From Impatiens glandulifera (lineage: Eukaryota; Streptophyta; Magnoliopsida; Ericales; Balsaminaceae), in contig NC_061864.1 of NCBI RefSeq assembly GCF_907164915.1, forward strand, positions 2,034,389 to 2,098,388: a DNA stretch of 64,000 bases, given 5' to 3'. Made by a program: the position numbers and the translations under genes. Below, in pieces: positions 40,882 to 54,000 of this stretch. Position 1 is the stretch's first letter, and every line of letters starts with the position of its first letter. The notes under the pieces are model-generated. The model was given only the letters and a program-made list of their open reading frames with translations. It was not told the origin of the DNA and did no database searches.

Positions 40882-43398
40882 CTATATGAGCTGTGCTTTT
40901 TTCAGGTCAGAAACCACTCCTCGATCTTCCGTGCCCTTCTCATTGTAAACAACCTGCTCCAAGTCGAATTACAGAATAATATTGAAAAAGCGTCCGAATT
41001 ACTGAATTATTATTTGTCACGAGGAGGTAGTAAGGAGTGTTAATAATACCTTATCAATGATGCCATACTCAACAGCCTCACTTGGACTGAAGTATTTTGG
41101 CCGCTTTATATCTTCTACAATTTGTTCAACAGTCTTTCCCATGTGCTTAGCATACAATTTTACCTTTTGCCAAATAATTAAATTATATTTATATACAGTT
41201 TACACCAACTCTTAATTGGCGCTGAGAGGAACTACTTACCAATTCTTCCTTCACTTTCTTAATTTCTTTTCTTGCAAGCTCCACATCTGTCGCCTGCCCT
41301 TGGAACCTTGCAATTGGCTGAAAAGAAAAATCATTTTGAGGAGGATATGAGCCTTTTCTTTCTTCGTCAAAATAAATGTTTATGCAGCACATGTCTCGGC
41401 TAATAAGATAAAGATGATTCACCTGTTTCATCATAATGGTTGATGATGGCAACGCAGATCTATTGCCTTTTGCACCAGCAGCTAAAAGCAAAGCTGCTTC
41501 TCCCCAAGCATTACCCACACATAGTGTGAAAATAGGTGGTTTAACATAGCTGCAGTATTATTTACGAAAATAAATCAAAGTTTTCTGATTCGTTTTATGT
41601 TAACAGAAAGAATCACAAAAATATCTTATGACCTCATGACATCATAAACAGCAAAAGCTTCTGTCTCATAACCCAACTTCTCTCCACCCTGGATTAGATG
41701 CAAAAGATATTAAGATCAAGATCATATTAATATGATGCTAAAGACGCCCAAAATCCGTAGACACGTGATGCAATTTCTTTTATAATTTTGCTTATCAAAA
41801 GTTATAAACAGGTAGATAACCAAGGGTTTGTTACTTTTTTTGATGTTTAGCTTCAACTATGAACTCATCAATCTAATCATAAAAAAAAATGCCAAAACAC
41901 CCTAGCTTTTCAAGTCTGTTTGTTATACACCCTAAATCCTATCATCAAAGTTAAGGGTATATGGGTAAAAGAACCAAAATAAACATTTTTTTAAGTATTA
42001 TCAAACAATTTTTTCTACCCATAATCCAGTTAATATTTTTTTGGCAAATAAACAAAACGAAGATCAAACAAGCTCCAAGTGTGTAGAAGTGTTCACCTTT
42101 GTTGTGCCAGTTGAGTTGATGTAAAGATAAATTGGCTTCTCTTCATCTTCATATTGGAGGTAAAGAAATTCTGCCATTATTAACTCAGTAACAGATGGAA
42201 CAAGAGACATGCCTAAATAGACAATGCGATTTTTATACAAGTAAGATGCTAGATCTGGAGGAGGCTGCTCCCATGCACTTCCTCGTGAAAATGGAATTAC
42301 CTGTTGTTCGAGAAAGGAAGAATAAACATCATCATCTAATAGGATAATAAAAGTGGGCAAAACCCGACATGCATGACAAATCTTTTTGTGGTCAAATAAG
42401 GAAGTTCTCGAGAAGCAAAATATCTTGTTTTTATGGCAGCAAGGAAGTTTTATTGCCATGTTCATCATAACTAAAGAAACATAAACTGTATCTACATAAA
42501 CCTGGAAAGATGAAACAATCAACAACTGATAAAAATGATACAAAGCCCGCATTTACACATTTGTTTAGATCCCCACAAAAGCATTAAAAAGAGTGCAAGT
42601 ATTAAGCTTGTTTCACCACAGAAGCAGATGAATCAAATGACATACCTTCTTTAGCATAAACTTTATGAACTACCAAAAGATTGCAAGTTTATAAAAAAAA
42701 GTAATGCACAGTTGAAAACCCATGTTCCAAAAAATAAGATAACCATTGGCCCAGAAAGGAACACTTAGTCATATGCTACAAGAGTCTGTATATATATATA
42801 TATGCAGTCTTCAGTCTTCACTTCATGAGGATTGTGAACTTTAAACATGTAAGACAAATCGTATGGGGAAATCCCAATATTCAGAATTCCTTACTCGTTT
42901 AGAATCATATGGGTACTACTCTGTTCTGTTCAAACATTTCAACAAAAAATGACATTTATCAAATTATCTAATCAGCTACAAGCTAAAGCTTGGGGATGAA
43001 AACTTCAATTAACGAACTAATTCCGTTTAAAAAGATAACACCTTTAACAGGATTTCAATACTTTAAAACTAATTCCGTTTGAACCCTAAATAAGGGTGAT
43101 TGGCGAAAAAAACAAAACTTAAAAATTGAGTTTACAGAAGTACCATGGTGACGACCGGCCGCTTTCCGCTAGATCCTGAAGAGAAATTGGGGTTGAGAGA
43201 AGCAGGACGGATCCTTTGACCGGAGAAGTCGGCAGTGACACTGCCGCCGGAGTAATGAGAAATGAAATTAGTTGAAAGTGAAGCTTTAGGAGAGGATGAA
43301 CTCAAACTTCGGGCTTGAAACGAATTTCGGGAGCTATTCATTGGCGAAGAAACGCGCGCAACTGGGAAAAAATGTGAAGCTACGGTCGTCACTTCCAT
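40882..43398 (-). CDS. CLPR4: Plastid Clp protease non-catalytic subunit ClpR4
   Basis: Inactive subunit of the chloroplast ClpPR protease core, needed for assembly and plastid proteostasis. Exons, 5' to 3': 43398-43144, 42300-42097, 41688-41633, 41549-41423, 41317-41240, 41163-41050, 40953-40882. They total 906 nt, or 301 residues. The first exon encodes a Ser-rich, basic N-terminus that fits a plastid transit peptide. The ClpP fold begins at AWEQPPPDLASYLYKNRIVY and continues with PIYLYINSTGTTK, GNAWGEAALLLAAGAKGNR, SALPSSTIMMKQ and RPKYFSPSEAVEYGIIDKV. The catalytic Ser is replaced in GNAWGEAA and the His in MMKQP, the defining trait of ClpR proteins. The closest remembered relative is Arabidopsis At4g17040. 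Confidence 0.94.
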
Positions 43399-44066
43399 GG
43401 CTAAATTTCTCTATGAGAGAGAAAGAGAAAGAAGAGCTGATGAAAAAGATCAGGCGGATAGTTTGGATTACAAACGGGTTTACGAATTACGATTATGTAA
43501 CGGTTCGGATATTCCCAATCGGGTTTATTTCTTATTGGGCGCGTATGGCCCAATTCATCACTAATTGGGTTAAATTCTTATTGGGCTTTTGCATTTTTTT
43601 TTTTAAAAAAAAATGCTTTATTTAGAAAAAAGATGAAGAAGTATATATCCATTGAACATTGATGATAGTAACGCATAGAGACTTGCAAAATAGATGACAT
43701 TTATGAGAATCTATTAATAATGATTGGGATTTAGCATTTGTTGGGTTTTTCTTTTATATTATTTTCATTTAGAAATAGTAATTTTATTTGTTTATTTAAG
43801 ATAATTGTTTCAAAGTATTTTTTATATTAAAAAGTTAACAACTATTACAATAAAGAAGAGACTCAGTCTACATTCTACACGTATGGGAGTTTTATATTCC
43901 TTAATTTTGATATGTAGCGATGTAACCAATAATGTCATTCCACATATATATTATATATATATATACTTTATTCATCTCTCTCTGAAATGATAATCGATGC
44001 TTTTCTTCTTCTTGGTCTTCCTTCTACACTAGCTCTTTTTTGATATCTTGTTTGATCAAAGTAATA
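43399..44066. promoter_or_regulatory. Shared divergent promoter region
   Basis: About 670 bp separate the ClpR4 start (minus) from the small-protein start (plus). AT-rich with GA-rich leader sequence next to ClpR4 (GAGAGAGAAAGAGAAAGAAG). TATA-like ATATATATATAC occurs near 43954, suitably placed for the plus-strand gene. Confidence 0.45.
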
Positions 44067-44706
44067 ATGGTAAGTAATTATTAGCAAATTAAGATATGAT
44101 CATTTGGGTGTTAATTAGTTGTAATTATTTCCCAGGAGAAAACATTGAAAGAGACAGGTGTGGTGGTGACTGTGTATGTGGAGACACAACAACTAAGAAG
44201 AAGATTATCATCAAAATCAAAATCAAATGGTAACAAATATTATAACAGGAAAGCTGAGCTCCTCAATTATTCAAGGCAACTCAGACAATCTTCATCATCA
44301 TCATCTCCTTTCCCTGCAACTCATCTTTCTTCCACCACCACCACCAACAATAACAGTAATAATAATACCACAAAGGTACGCTAAAACATTATTGTCTTTA
44401 GATTGTTTTGATCAAATTGTCAAATGGGTTCTCATGAATTTCTTTAATTTTAACATTAATTCATGTTATTAGTTTCTTCATCACTAAAGATTGCACCTTT
44501 ATTTGGTCTGTGATGATTCTTCATTTTGCACAAATGGGTTCAATTTGCAGAATGAGATAACACAGATAAGTAGCAAGTCGAAGAAAAGTGGTGGACAGCC
44601 TACTTGTTGGGGGAAATGGGGTGATACAGTTTCAAGCTTCTTAAGATCTCTAACCACCACTATCCATTTCAAGAATAGGAAAGAGAGCAAGAAGAGATTC
44701 CTGTAA
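44067..44706 (+). CDS. Small basic protein of unknown function
   Basis: Proposed CDS joins 44067-44069 (only the ATG), 44136-44375 and 44551-44706, for 132 residues beginning MEKTLKETGVVVTVYVET. The single-codon first exon is inferred from ATG directly followed by the donor GTAAGT and an acceptor CCCAG before GAGAAAACA. The alternative start is Met at 44145, giving MKETGVVV. The protein has a basic region (QQLRRRLSSKSK, YYNRKAELLNYSRQLRQ), Ser, Thr and Asn runs, and a conserved-looking tail CWGKWGDTVSSFLRSL then FKNRKESKKRF. No catalytic domain is visible. By position next to ClpR4 it could correspond to Arabidopsis FIP2 (At4g17060), but I cannot confirm this from sequence. Confidence 0.65.
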
Positions 44707-45029
44707 TAATAATAATGCTGTTTGACGACTACACAAATAAATTAAAACAGACCATACCCTGAAAACATAATAAGCTACATCAAACATGTTTATTAAGAAA
44801 ATTATATAAAAATATTTCAACAAACTTGTAGATTTTTTCATGATTGATAGAGTACATTGATACAGAGATTAAATAAATGACTATACCATTTCTATAGAAC
44901 CTAAATCTTTCTATCAAATTAATTTATACCACTCTTCCAGGTTTTCCAAATAAATGGCAGGAACATTGTAGTCCCACAAGATAAATAACAAGAACAAACA
45001 GACCTTTCCTTTTATGTTGAAGAACAAAT

Positions 45030-48000
45030 TCAGCTCTTTAGGGACATTTGCTGTCGAGTATATTCCCATAGTGCAATGGCACCGCTGACATGTACATTGA
45101 GTGATCTCACAACACCCAACTGCGGTATTTCTATACATTTATCTAGCATATGAATTATGTCCACCGGTATCCCCTCCTTTTCACGCCCAAGAACCAACAC
45201 CTATTATATCACCACCACCATGAAAACAAAAATCCCTTCAGTTTCTCTATTTTTGTTTTAAATTTATTACAACAACATAGAGCCCATTTGGAAAAAAAAA
45301 TACTTATCAGCAATACAAGAAAAAGGCTTTTCCACATGGGCCCTATAATCTTCATTACTTCGTCTACGTACCGTTTTTTGGGGGAAAGCATACTTGTCAA
45401 GAGATACACTGTTTGCGGTTTGCTCTAAACCCAAGATAGCAAAACCATCTTGCTTCTTTCTCTCTAAGAAAACCTTCAAACTATTAACTGGGACTTCTAT
45501 CATTGGAACCCACTTCTCAGCTGTCACACTGCATGCAAAACAAAACATTTTATTTTTTCACAATCATGAGATAAATTTTTTTTTAGACTAAGATTTTTTT
45601 TTTCTCTGGAGGAGTCTAGCACAACATCCCACTGCGATCTCCTCCCACTTCAATCAAGGTGCTATAAGTGGGAAACTGGGAATCAACCCTGTGCGTCTTT
45701 GTTCAACACTTGAGTTACTCTAGGGTAGGTCCATTACATGACGATAGTAGTTGAAAATAAAATATGAATCAATAATTCAACAAAAATATGGCAATGTCAC
45801 CATTGTCAGACCTGATAAGTTGAAACTGCTTGTCTTTCATTATACTTTTGTCAGCAACAACTAAACCAGATGCTTTAAAAACCTGAAGAAGAAATTAAAA
45901 TATCAGAATAAAACCTTCACAAAAAAATTATTAGTCACATCTAAAGTTTTAAGTTGTAAAACTATTAGGACACAAACCTCACATGTTCGTGCTAAGCCAG
46001 CAAGGTTTGGAATCCTGTCAAGTAGTGACGCCACAAGAATTAAATGTTGACGACCACCTGTTATCTTCTCTACGGCTGCAGCTTCTGAGTGCAATAACTG
46101 ATCAAGAAGCTGATCTTCCTTTTCCATTGCTGATTCCAACCCAGTACAAACCAAATGTAATATTGTTATAAGCACAAGTAATGTATTATTTGAAGGAATG
46201 GATGAAATAGTATTGAATCTAAATTATTTCTCTGAGGTTTAGGCCATTCTTTATCTCACTTACATTTCCTTAAATAATACATACTCTTACTATTTATAAG
46301 CTACTAACCAACTAAGTTACTCTATTAATTACCATACTATCTTTATAATTGCATATTACCCCTACACTAAGACTAATATATCATAATACTACCGTTACAA
46401 AAGATCCTATGAAAATCTTAGTAGAGTTGCAACCAATATGTGCAAAGATGCAAACATTGTAATTTCTGATAGTGGAAAAATTGGGATTACCAAAGAGAGG
46501 AGCTAAGTAGTCTTTGTTACTGAAGGAATCATTATGATCTGAAACTTCATGCTTCTCATGGTTGGTGGACACAGTAATCTTTCTCTGGAAATTCATTAAT
46601 ATATCATCATGAGCCTGGCTAAGCAATTTCTCTCTGCCTTCATCATCTAACATTCCTGCACTTGGGGGTTCCTTGGTAAGTCTTAGGCTCTCACTCTTGA
46701 TAGTTTCAGCATCCTTAGCCATTGAAGTTCTAAGGCCTTCTCTTACTTCCTGTGGATCTTAAGTATGAGTCACCCTTTACATCAGAAAGTATCAAAGGAA
46801 TTATCTAGAATTCTTACATTTAGGAAATTGATTACTTGTTCCATAAGACACATTGGTACACATTCAAACTCACTCTCCTTGAATAGAACAAAAAAGGTCA
46901 ATAATTAAGATATCCAAAAATATGAATCATAGGTAAAGCTTGAGTATAACACTAACATCGACCCGGTTAGAAAAAATTCCAGCAGGGGTGACAGAGTCCT
47001 TTGGATTAAAAGCATCCAGATAGCCTTCCATTGATGTTCGTAAGCTGGAAATAAACCCAGGTCACAAAAACAGAAAAAAAAAAAAGATAGGCAGAAATCA
47101 ACTTAAGGATCCAAATGGATGAACAAACATACCGTGTACAATCAGGGCTCTTTGCTAAGTAGGATTTCAAATCTTCAAAGCACTTTTTTTCTAGAGGCAA
47201 TATTTCGTAAGTGGAAGAGTCCAGTGAAGGAAGCAACTTCCTAAAAATTTGGTAAACAAGTAACTGCATCAAGAAACAAGGGAAAACATGTTACAGAGCT
47301 GCATCAAGGGGTTGGTTGATTTGGATTCGGACTATTATCTTTAATGATTTTAGGATTAAATATATATATACATATTTAATAAAATCTAGGTAATGGGTGT
47401 TCTCGAATCATTAGTTCTACAATAAATCAAGGGAGACAACAATTGATCAAAGCTATTTCAAAGTTAAGGGACACCGCAAACTGGATAAATAAGAGAATCA
47501 TTTCATTAGTTTTGAATGACTACAACTAGAGTACAAGCCTCTATGTATACACTTTACATCCAACATCTAAGGAAATATGCTAATATATAAAATATAAAAT
47601 ATTTCTAATTTGAATAGTAAGAATCTGTGACCAATTTTATGCTGAGAATCAATTTTTTAGGGAGAATCCTAGTCTCCCCAATCAAGGCCAAGTTGATACA
47701 ATTCATTTAACAATAAGGAAGAATATTGTCAAACCTGTGTAAAACCTCTTAGACTGTGGTGATGTGAGGTCAACAATGGGATTATGGGGGGAAGCAATTC
47801 TTCCAAGTGCTTTTGCTGAACTTCCGGTGATGCATGCATAATGACATTAGCAGCAATAAATACGTAAGAGGACAGAGCCTGCAGTCCATGTATTATGTTA
47901 GTATAGTTATATCAGTGCAGGAATTTGAAGGAATGGCATATCCGAGGTTCTTTGATCAGAAAAGGAAAAAAAAGACAACTGAGGCTTCATTTAGTCGTAT

Positions 48001-51000
48001 ATTTTATACTGGCTACCATGAAAAGTTTGGAATCCAATGGGCCTTCAATTTGTTCCTTCAAAGTTTACAGATGCAAGGCATCACACGTTCCAATAGTACA
48101 AACTTGGATTACATCAAAGCGATTTTCTAACAACTGAACTGTGATGATACTGATGCTATAGACTTGAGGAAAGAGAGAAAAAACTTTGCCAGCTAAAGTG
48201 GGGATCAGTATTATTTCTGTATTCTTTTTGGAAGAAAAAGACCATATATATATAGCAAATAGACCCAACATTACCCTCCATCATGGCAAACCCAAATTTG
48301 TAGTTAAGCATATGACATGGCAAGCTGATTAGGATGATTGATGTCTGACAACGTCCCTATTTGCCATGGCAATGATCACCATTAGGTCTCTTTGCATCAT
48401 TTATCAAAAGTTCACGAGTAATGTTGCTTTTTAAATTAGCTCCTATATATGTGTTAGCTCCTTCTGAAAAAGTTTGTGTATGTGATCTCATATTTCTTCT
48501 CTATTTCTTACCCATTTCTTTCTCATCTTTGATGATCATGCAGTTAATCAATAATACTTTTGTCCACAACTTTTCCCGTCTAAATACTCTTTATTGTAGT
48601 TTTAATTCTCTTTCACTCCTTTAATGCAAGTCCCTCCCTCCTAAACCTACTCTCCATGTTTCCCATCCTTTGGTGACTAGTCCAATCTCTGAAACTAAAG
48701 TTTAATATGCTATCGACAGACAATAATAATACATACCTGAGGCCTCATATCGTAGTCAAGAAAAATCGGAAGTAACTGATCCTTAACCTGCCATAGAAAT
48801 AGCCATAGTATTTGTTTTTAGTACCTAAGTCTTGTCTAGATACGAGAATCAAGCAAGATCTATTAAGAGCGTGAGGAGAATGAAATCATTGAGCTCAGAT
48901 AAGGCAAGTATAAATTGGAATGTTTGGTATGGTTAACTAATTCTAGAGATCCTAAATTCCCATCATTAAAAGGAAATACCCAGATGAATCAAATGAAAAA
49001 AAATGGTGTGGAATGTGATAAAACCATTAAGATAAAGCAGATATCAGAGAATGACAACATGGAAATATCACAACTACTGAGAATTATATGGATAGACTGA
49101 ATGCAAAAGAAGGTTCACATAATTCACAAGAACAGAGTTGCTAGAATCTTGAATCAACACTAACCAGCAATGGGAATTTCAAATATATATTGATAGCAAC
49201 AGTTTCCAAGTATTGGCGAACAGCTGGTAGATTGTTTCTCTGCAATGAAACAGGACACCGTTAGTGAGGTGACCTACTTAGTCTCATTAAAAGAAGATGG
49301 AATAAAATCGAATTGAGGTGTGATACTATGAGTTCTTTGCAAAGTCATCAAACAACACAGGACTGATATGGAAACAGAACTAGACGTGATTGCAGTGAAC
49401 ACAAGAAATGATCTCCTTACATCGAGGCAGATGTGCATGGATGATGTAACTTTGTCCACTGTTTCTTCATCAACAAATGGTGACAAAATACAGATCATTT
49501 GCCAAACACGAATTTTACGCCTGTGTACCTGTTAAGGATACAGAATGGTAAATAAGAGTGCAGAATACTAATATAACTAGGTTAAAATTAGAATTTTTGA
49601 AAGTATGGACAAGTAAATCAAATGACAACAGCATACAGGTCAATAAGAATTATCTGAACTTCCTTTACTGTGCCTATTTTTGTGATACCATGTTTCGCAA
49701 CAATCTAACTAAGATATCTTCTTTTTTTGCGACCTAAAATTATTCCCTGGAGGAGGCTAGCACAACATCCTACCGACATGATCCAACTTAAAATCAAAGT
49801 GTTCTTAGTGAGAATCAAAATTGAGACCTCAGCCTCTTAGGTGAGTGAAAAGACTCTTTCCACTTGAGCTACCTGGAAGGGTTACTAAATATAGATATCT
49901 TAAAGTATAAATATGAGAAAAATAGTGTTTACCCCACTATACTTTTTGTACAACTCCTTTGAAATCTCTTTGTCATTAACCTGCATAAAATAATATTACA
50001 AATGATTTAGAAAAATAACCAATCAAGTAACACATTCAACAACTTTACAAAAAATAAAACATCATTTTTACATTAACATAAAAAATGAAGGATGCAGAGC
50101 ACCAGTTTTTTATGGCTCAAGTTTATAACGTCAGAATCTAGTCATTTGATTATTTTAATTGATGTTAACTGCTAACGATTTGGCATCATCATCAGTAAAA
50201 CGCATACCGCAAAATCCAGCAACTCAAGCAAGAACATTCTGCCTGATTCAAGGGCAACATGGCAGACTTCCTTGATATTATCTGAGTCCACTTTAGCCGC
50301 TAAATCTGCCAACTTCTGGAAAAGAACAGCAACTGATACACGAGCAAACAACTCTGTGTTGACAAATTCCTACATAAAGGAAAAATATATTTAGAACAGA
50401 ATTAACGACACAACAAATGTGATCTTTAGAAGATATGGTCTATTCTTGAGTATCTGAGGTTGAAAATGGAAATCAATCTTATAATGAAATTACGCTTACT
50501 TCAGTGAGCTCAGCATCTGGGCTTTTAGCTAACAACGCCAATTCAGTTTTTGCATCATCATTACTGATCAGCTCCGCTGCAAAGTCCTCATCAAAGGCAA
50601 CTGGCAAAGAACACGTAACAGTAAATCATTCAATGAACAACCTCTAAATGAACTTGGAGGACAAACCCAACAAGGGGGTGGAAATGTAGTGAGCATATTC
50701 TAGGCTTCTAAATTACCAGAACCATAAAGAGTCAACTGATTCAGCTCCTTCATGTAGTACTTTATAGTATGAGGATATAAGAGCCATAGCCCTGTTAAAT
50801 GAAGTGCTGCAAGACGAGTAGTCCGTGGACTTCTTTTGCCATCTTCAAGAATTCTCTCAATGAACTGATTTCAAAAAATGGAATAGATGTTTGTAAACCC
50901 CATGAGTACTGTTTGAAGATAAATTTTGCCATAATTTTATTTTTAGCACAATAAGATGTGATGTATCACTGACCCACTTTAGAGGACCAGGTTCAGAGTT

Positions 51001-54000
51001 AGATTCATGCATGTTTTCATTCGGAAACAATGAATAATGCAGAACAGATGACAAAAGTGCAGCAATAGGTGCAACCCTGCGCTTACTGCTGTTTGCATGC
51101 AATATCCAAGAAGATTGAACCAAACGCCACACTATCTGCAAAAGATATAGAGGATTTTAAGTCAGCCGATACCATTAAACGTATTGTATTAAATACCAGC
51201 TAGTTGAGAGAAGAGAGTATAAAAATTGCAATCTGGCCCATAAAGGGTTCAGTCAGGGAGATTTTACAATTCCTAGGAAATACCTAACCATAAGACTATG
51301 AGTTCCAACTTCCATTATCAATAGACAACTAAAGAAGAACAAGCACATTCTATCACCAAGTTATGAGAAATAAAATCACAAGTGCCCTTTCCGTTTTCAC
51401 TAACTTGCAATAGAAAATGTGGGAGGAAGATCAAACCTGTACATCCGATCCATCAACTGAGGACAAACTCGAGCCCACACCGATGGAGCCGAACAGTTCC
51501 AGTACCAATCTGATTGACCTCAACATGGGCAAAACTGAAGCATCCCCAGCATTCTCAAGGCTGAAATTGTTTAGAGAAATTGTGAGCATAAAGCAGCGTA
51601 GAAGAAGAATCTTACACAGATAAAAGCCAAATTCAGATAGAGAAGCAGCTATTTTGCCTTCACTTTTGCATAATTGCTAAACCAAGAAAAACTAGCAAAC
51701 AATTAAAAGGCAGGTGTAAATCTGGTTCAATTAATGTATTTTTGACAACTTAGGCCTAAAAACTAAAATGATCAAACCGAACAAGTTCACATAATTATCA
51801 CCATTACTTGTTTTGAATAAAGGGTAAACTTTTCATTAATGAAAAAATTGTTGTGAATGCGAGAAGCATTCGAATAATTATCACCATTTCTAACATAGGA
51901 TAAAATGAAAACGATCCAGAGTAAGCAATCTCGTACAGTAGGGCAATCATACTCAAGCACATGATGTATTCATATCAAACCTATCAACAAGATCACCAAA
52001 TATCTCTTGAAGCCTGGTTTTTGAGAAGAAATAAGTGTTCTCTTTAGAAACTCCATCCTGAAAAGCACGGCTTGGAATTGACAGCAAAAGTTCCAGGCAG
52101 GTCCACTGAAAATGATCATAACAAATTACTTGTAATGAGCTTACTTGATAAGCAAATCTAAATAACGTTTAAGACAAGAAGATATAGAACTTGCTCAATA
52201 ACATGATTGATATACACCCAACTTCAATTGCTTAGAAAGAGGAGCCACAAATCCCCCACCCACCCAAATATGTATACATGTGTGTATGTGTATGTGTATA
52301 TATATATATATATACATTGTTAAAGTCTTAGAAACTAAAAACATAACTTAAGAAGCCGGCATGGCATGTCAATGGATAGAAGGCTATACATATATAAAAG
52401 TAGAATACATTATTGAGGGAAATAAAGAGGAATAGTGCAGCAGACATCAAGACACATTTGGCACTATCATCCTTTCCATGGTTGCCACAATGAGAAAGAG
52501 AACAGTACAAAATCACCTTCATGTTGATCAAAACTGCCCGGCGACTACGTGCTAAATGTTCAACTGCAATGAGATCACTGATGTTCTGGACAAAAGAAAG
52601 GGCTAGACCATCTAGTGGACCACAACACTCTGCGTTGCTTGACAATAGTTTGTCATTGTTTATAACAATATCCAGAGATAAAGGAGTGAATGCAAACACG
52701 ATGGTCTTTAGAACATGAGATAGTGCTTCATATGCCCCCAGGTAGATTTCTGCTGCAGTCTGTGAAGATCAATTAAATTGAATGTAGTTAACAGGATAGC
52801 ACTTTAGCAGGCTTGTTCTTCAATTCATATTTTTGTGATTGAACTAAAGGTACCTCAGAATCACATTTTGGAGATGAAACAAGTTTCCAGAAGAAATCCC
52901 ACAAAAAGGTGAAAGCAAACTTGAGAGAATGGCCACTTTTCAGCTTCACACACCACAAAGATATGGATGCAACTGCCTTCACAGAAATTATCTGTCCAAC
53001 GGGAAGGACAATAAAGTAGCTTCTATGAGAACTAATATAGAAATAAATAAGTTTATGAATCTGATAAGCACACTACATGGCAATCAATATGACAAGCAAA
53101 CTAGCACAAACCACAGTGTGACTGCAAGTGTTCATGGCAGGAGATAGTTTATACTATGATGAAAGCTTTTCTAAAAAAGGAAAGCTATTTATTAAAACCA
53201 TTCCACTAAGCATGAAACCTATCTTCATCAAGATAAATTAGTCATGAACCTTGAATTTTATTCCTACATGATGCATGAAATAGCGATATCAGTTTATATG
53301 TTGCAAGCCTCATGGGAGTGCAATCTACGAGATATCCAACATAAACAACAAAAATAGTACCAGTTCAACGTGGCATGATGGTTGAGACATTCAAGTCCAA
53401 TGTTCAAGACTTAGTATGGACATTATTTGTATTATTAGAACCGTGTTTACAACAACTCAATTTATTTCAAACTTTAACATTTAAAAGAATCCTAGTATAA
53501 TCAAATTATCTAGAAGTACATTTTTTATAAGAAAGCACTTTTATTAGTATAAAGGACATTAAGGTAAACAGATCAAGATCACAAGTATTATAATTTGGCT
53601 AGTGATAGTTAATAAGTGAAACCAGATCAGACAATGAAGAGAGCAAGTGATGTTAAAGCAGCAAGCTCATAAACATTCCTCACTCAATGAGTCAGCCAAA
53701 AACCATCCAAAATAAGTTAACATAAACCAACAAGATGAGCATCTATGTGGTATTGATGTTCAATATAGAAAGCAGATGGGGATCATACAGCTTGTAGCAC
53801 AGAAGCAGTAGTAGATGATGAAAGTCGACGCTGACTTGGTCCTCCAAGTTTTCCTCGAACAGAACAAGGTAGATTGTTGTCTACCATCAAATCACCAGAC
53901 CAAAACACGGAGCAAGAGGACGTGGCAAAAGAAACAAAAGGACCCTATAAATGATAAGCAAAAACTATCATAATAAGTGGTACAAAAGATTATAGCAGTA

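Noticed and set aside
47834..48624. Several ORFs of 60-98 codons
   Set aside because: They lie in a large intron of the methyltransferase gene between exons near 47879 and 48739, have no domain, and frames overlap on both strands.
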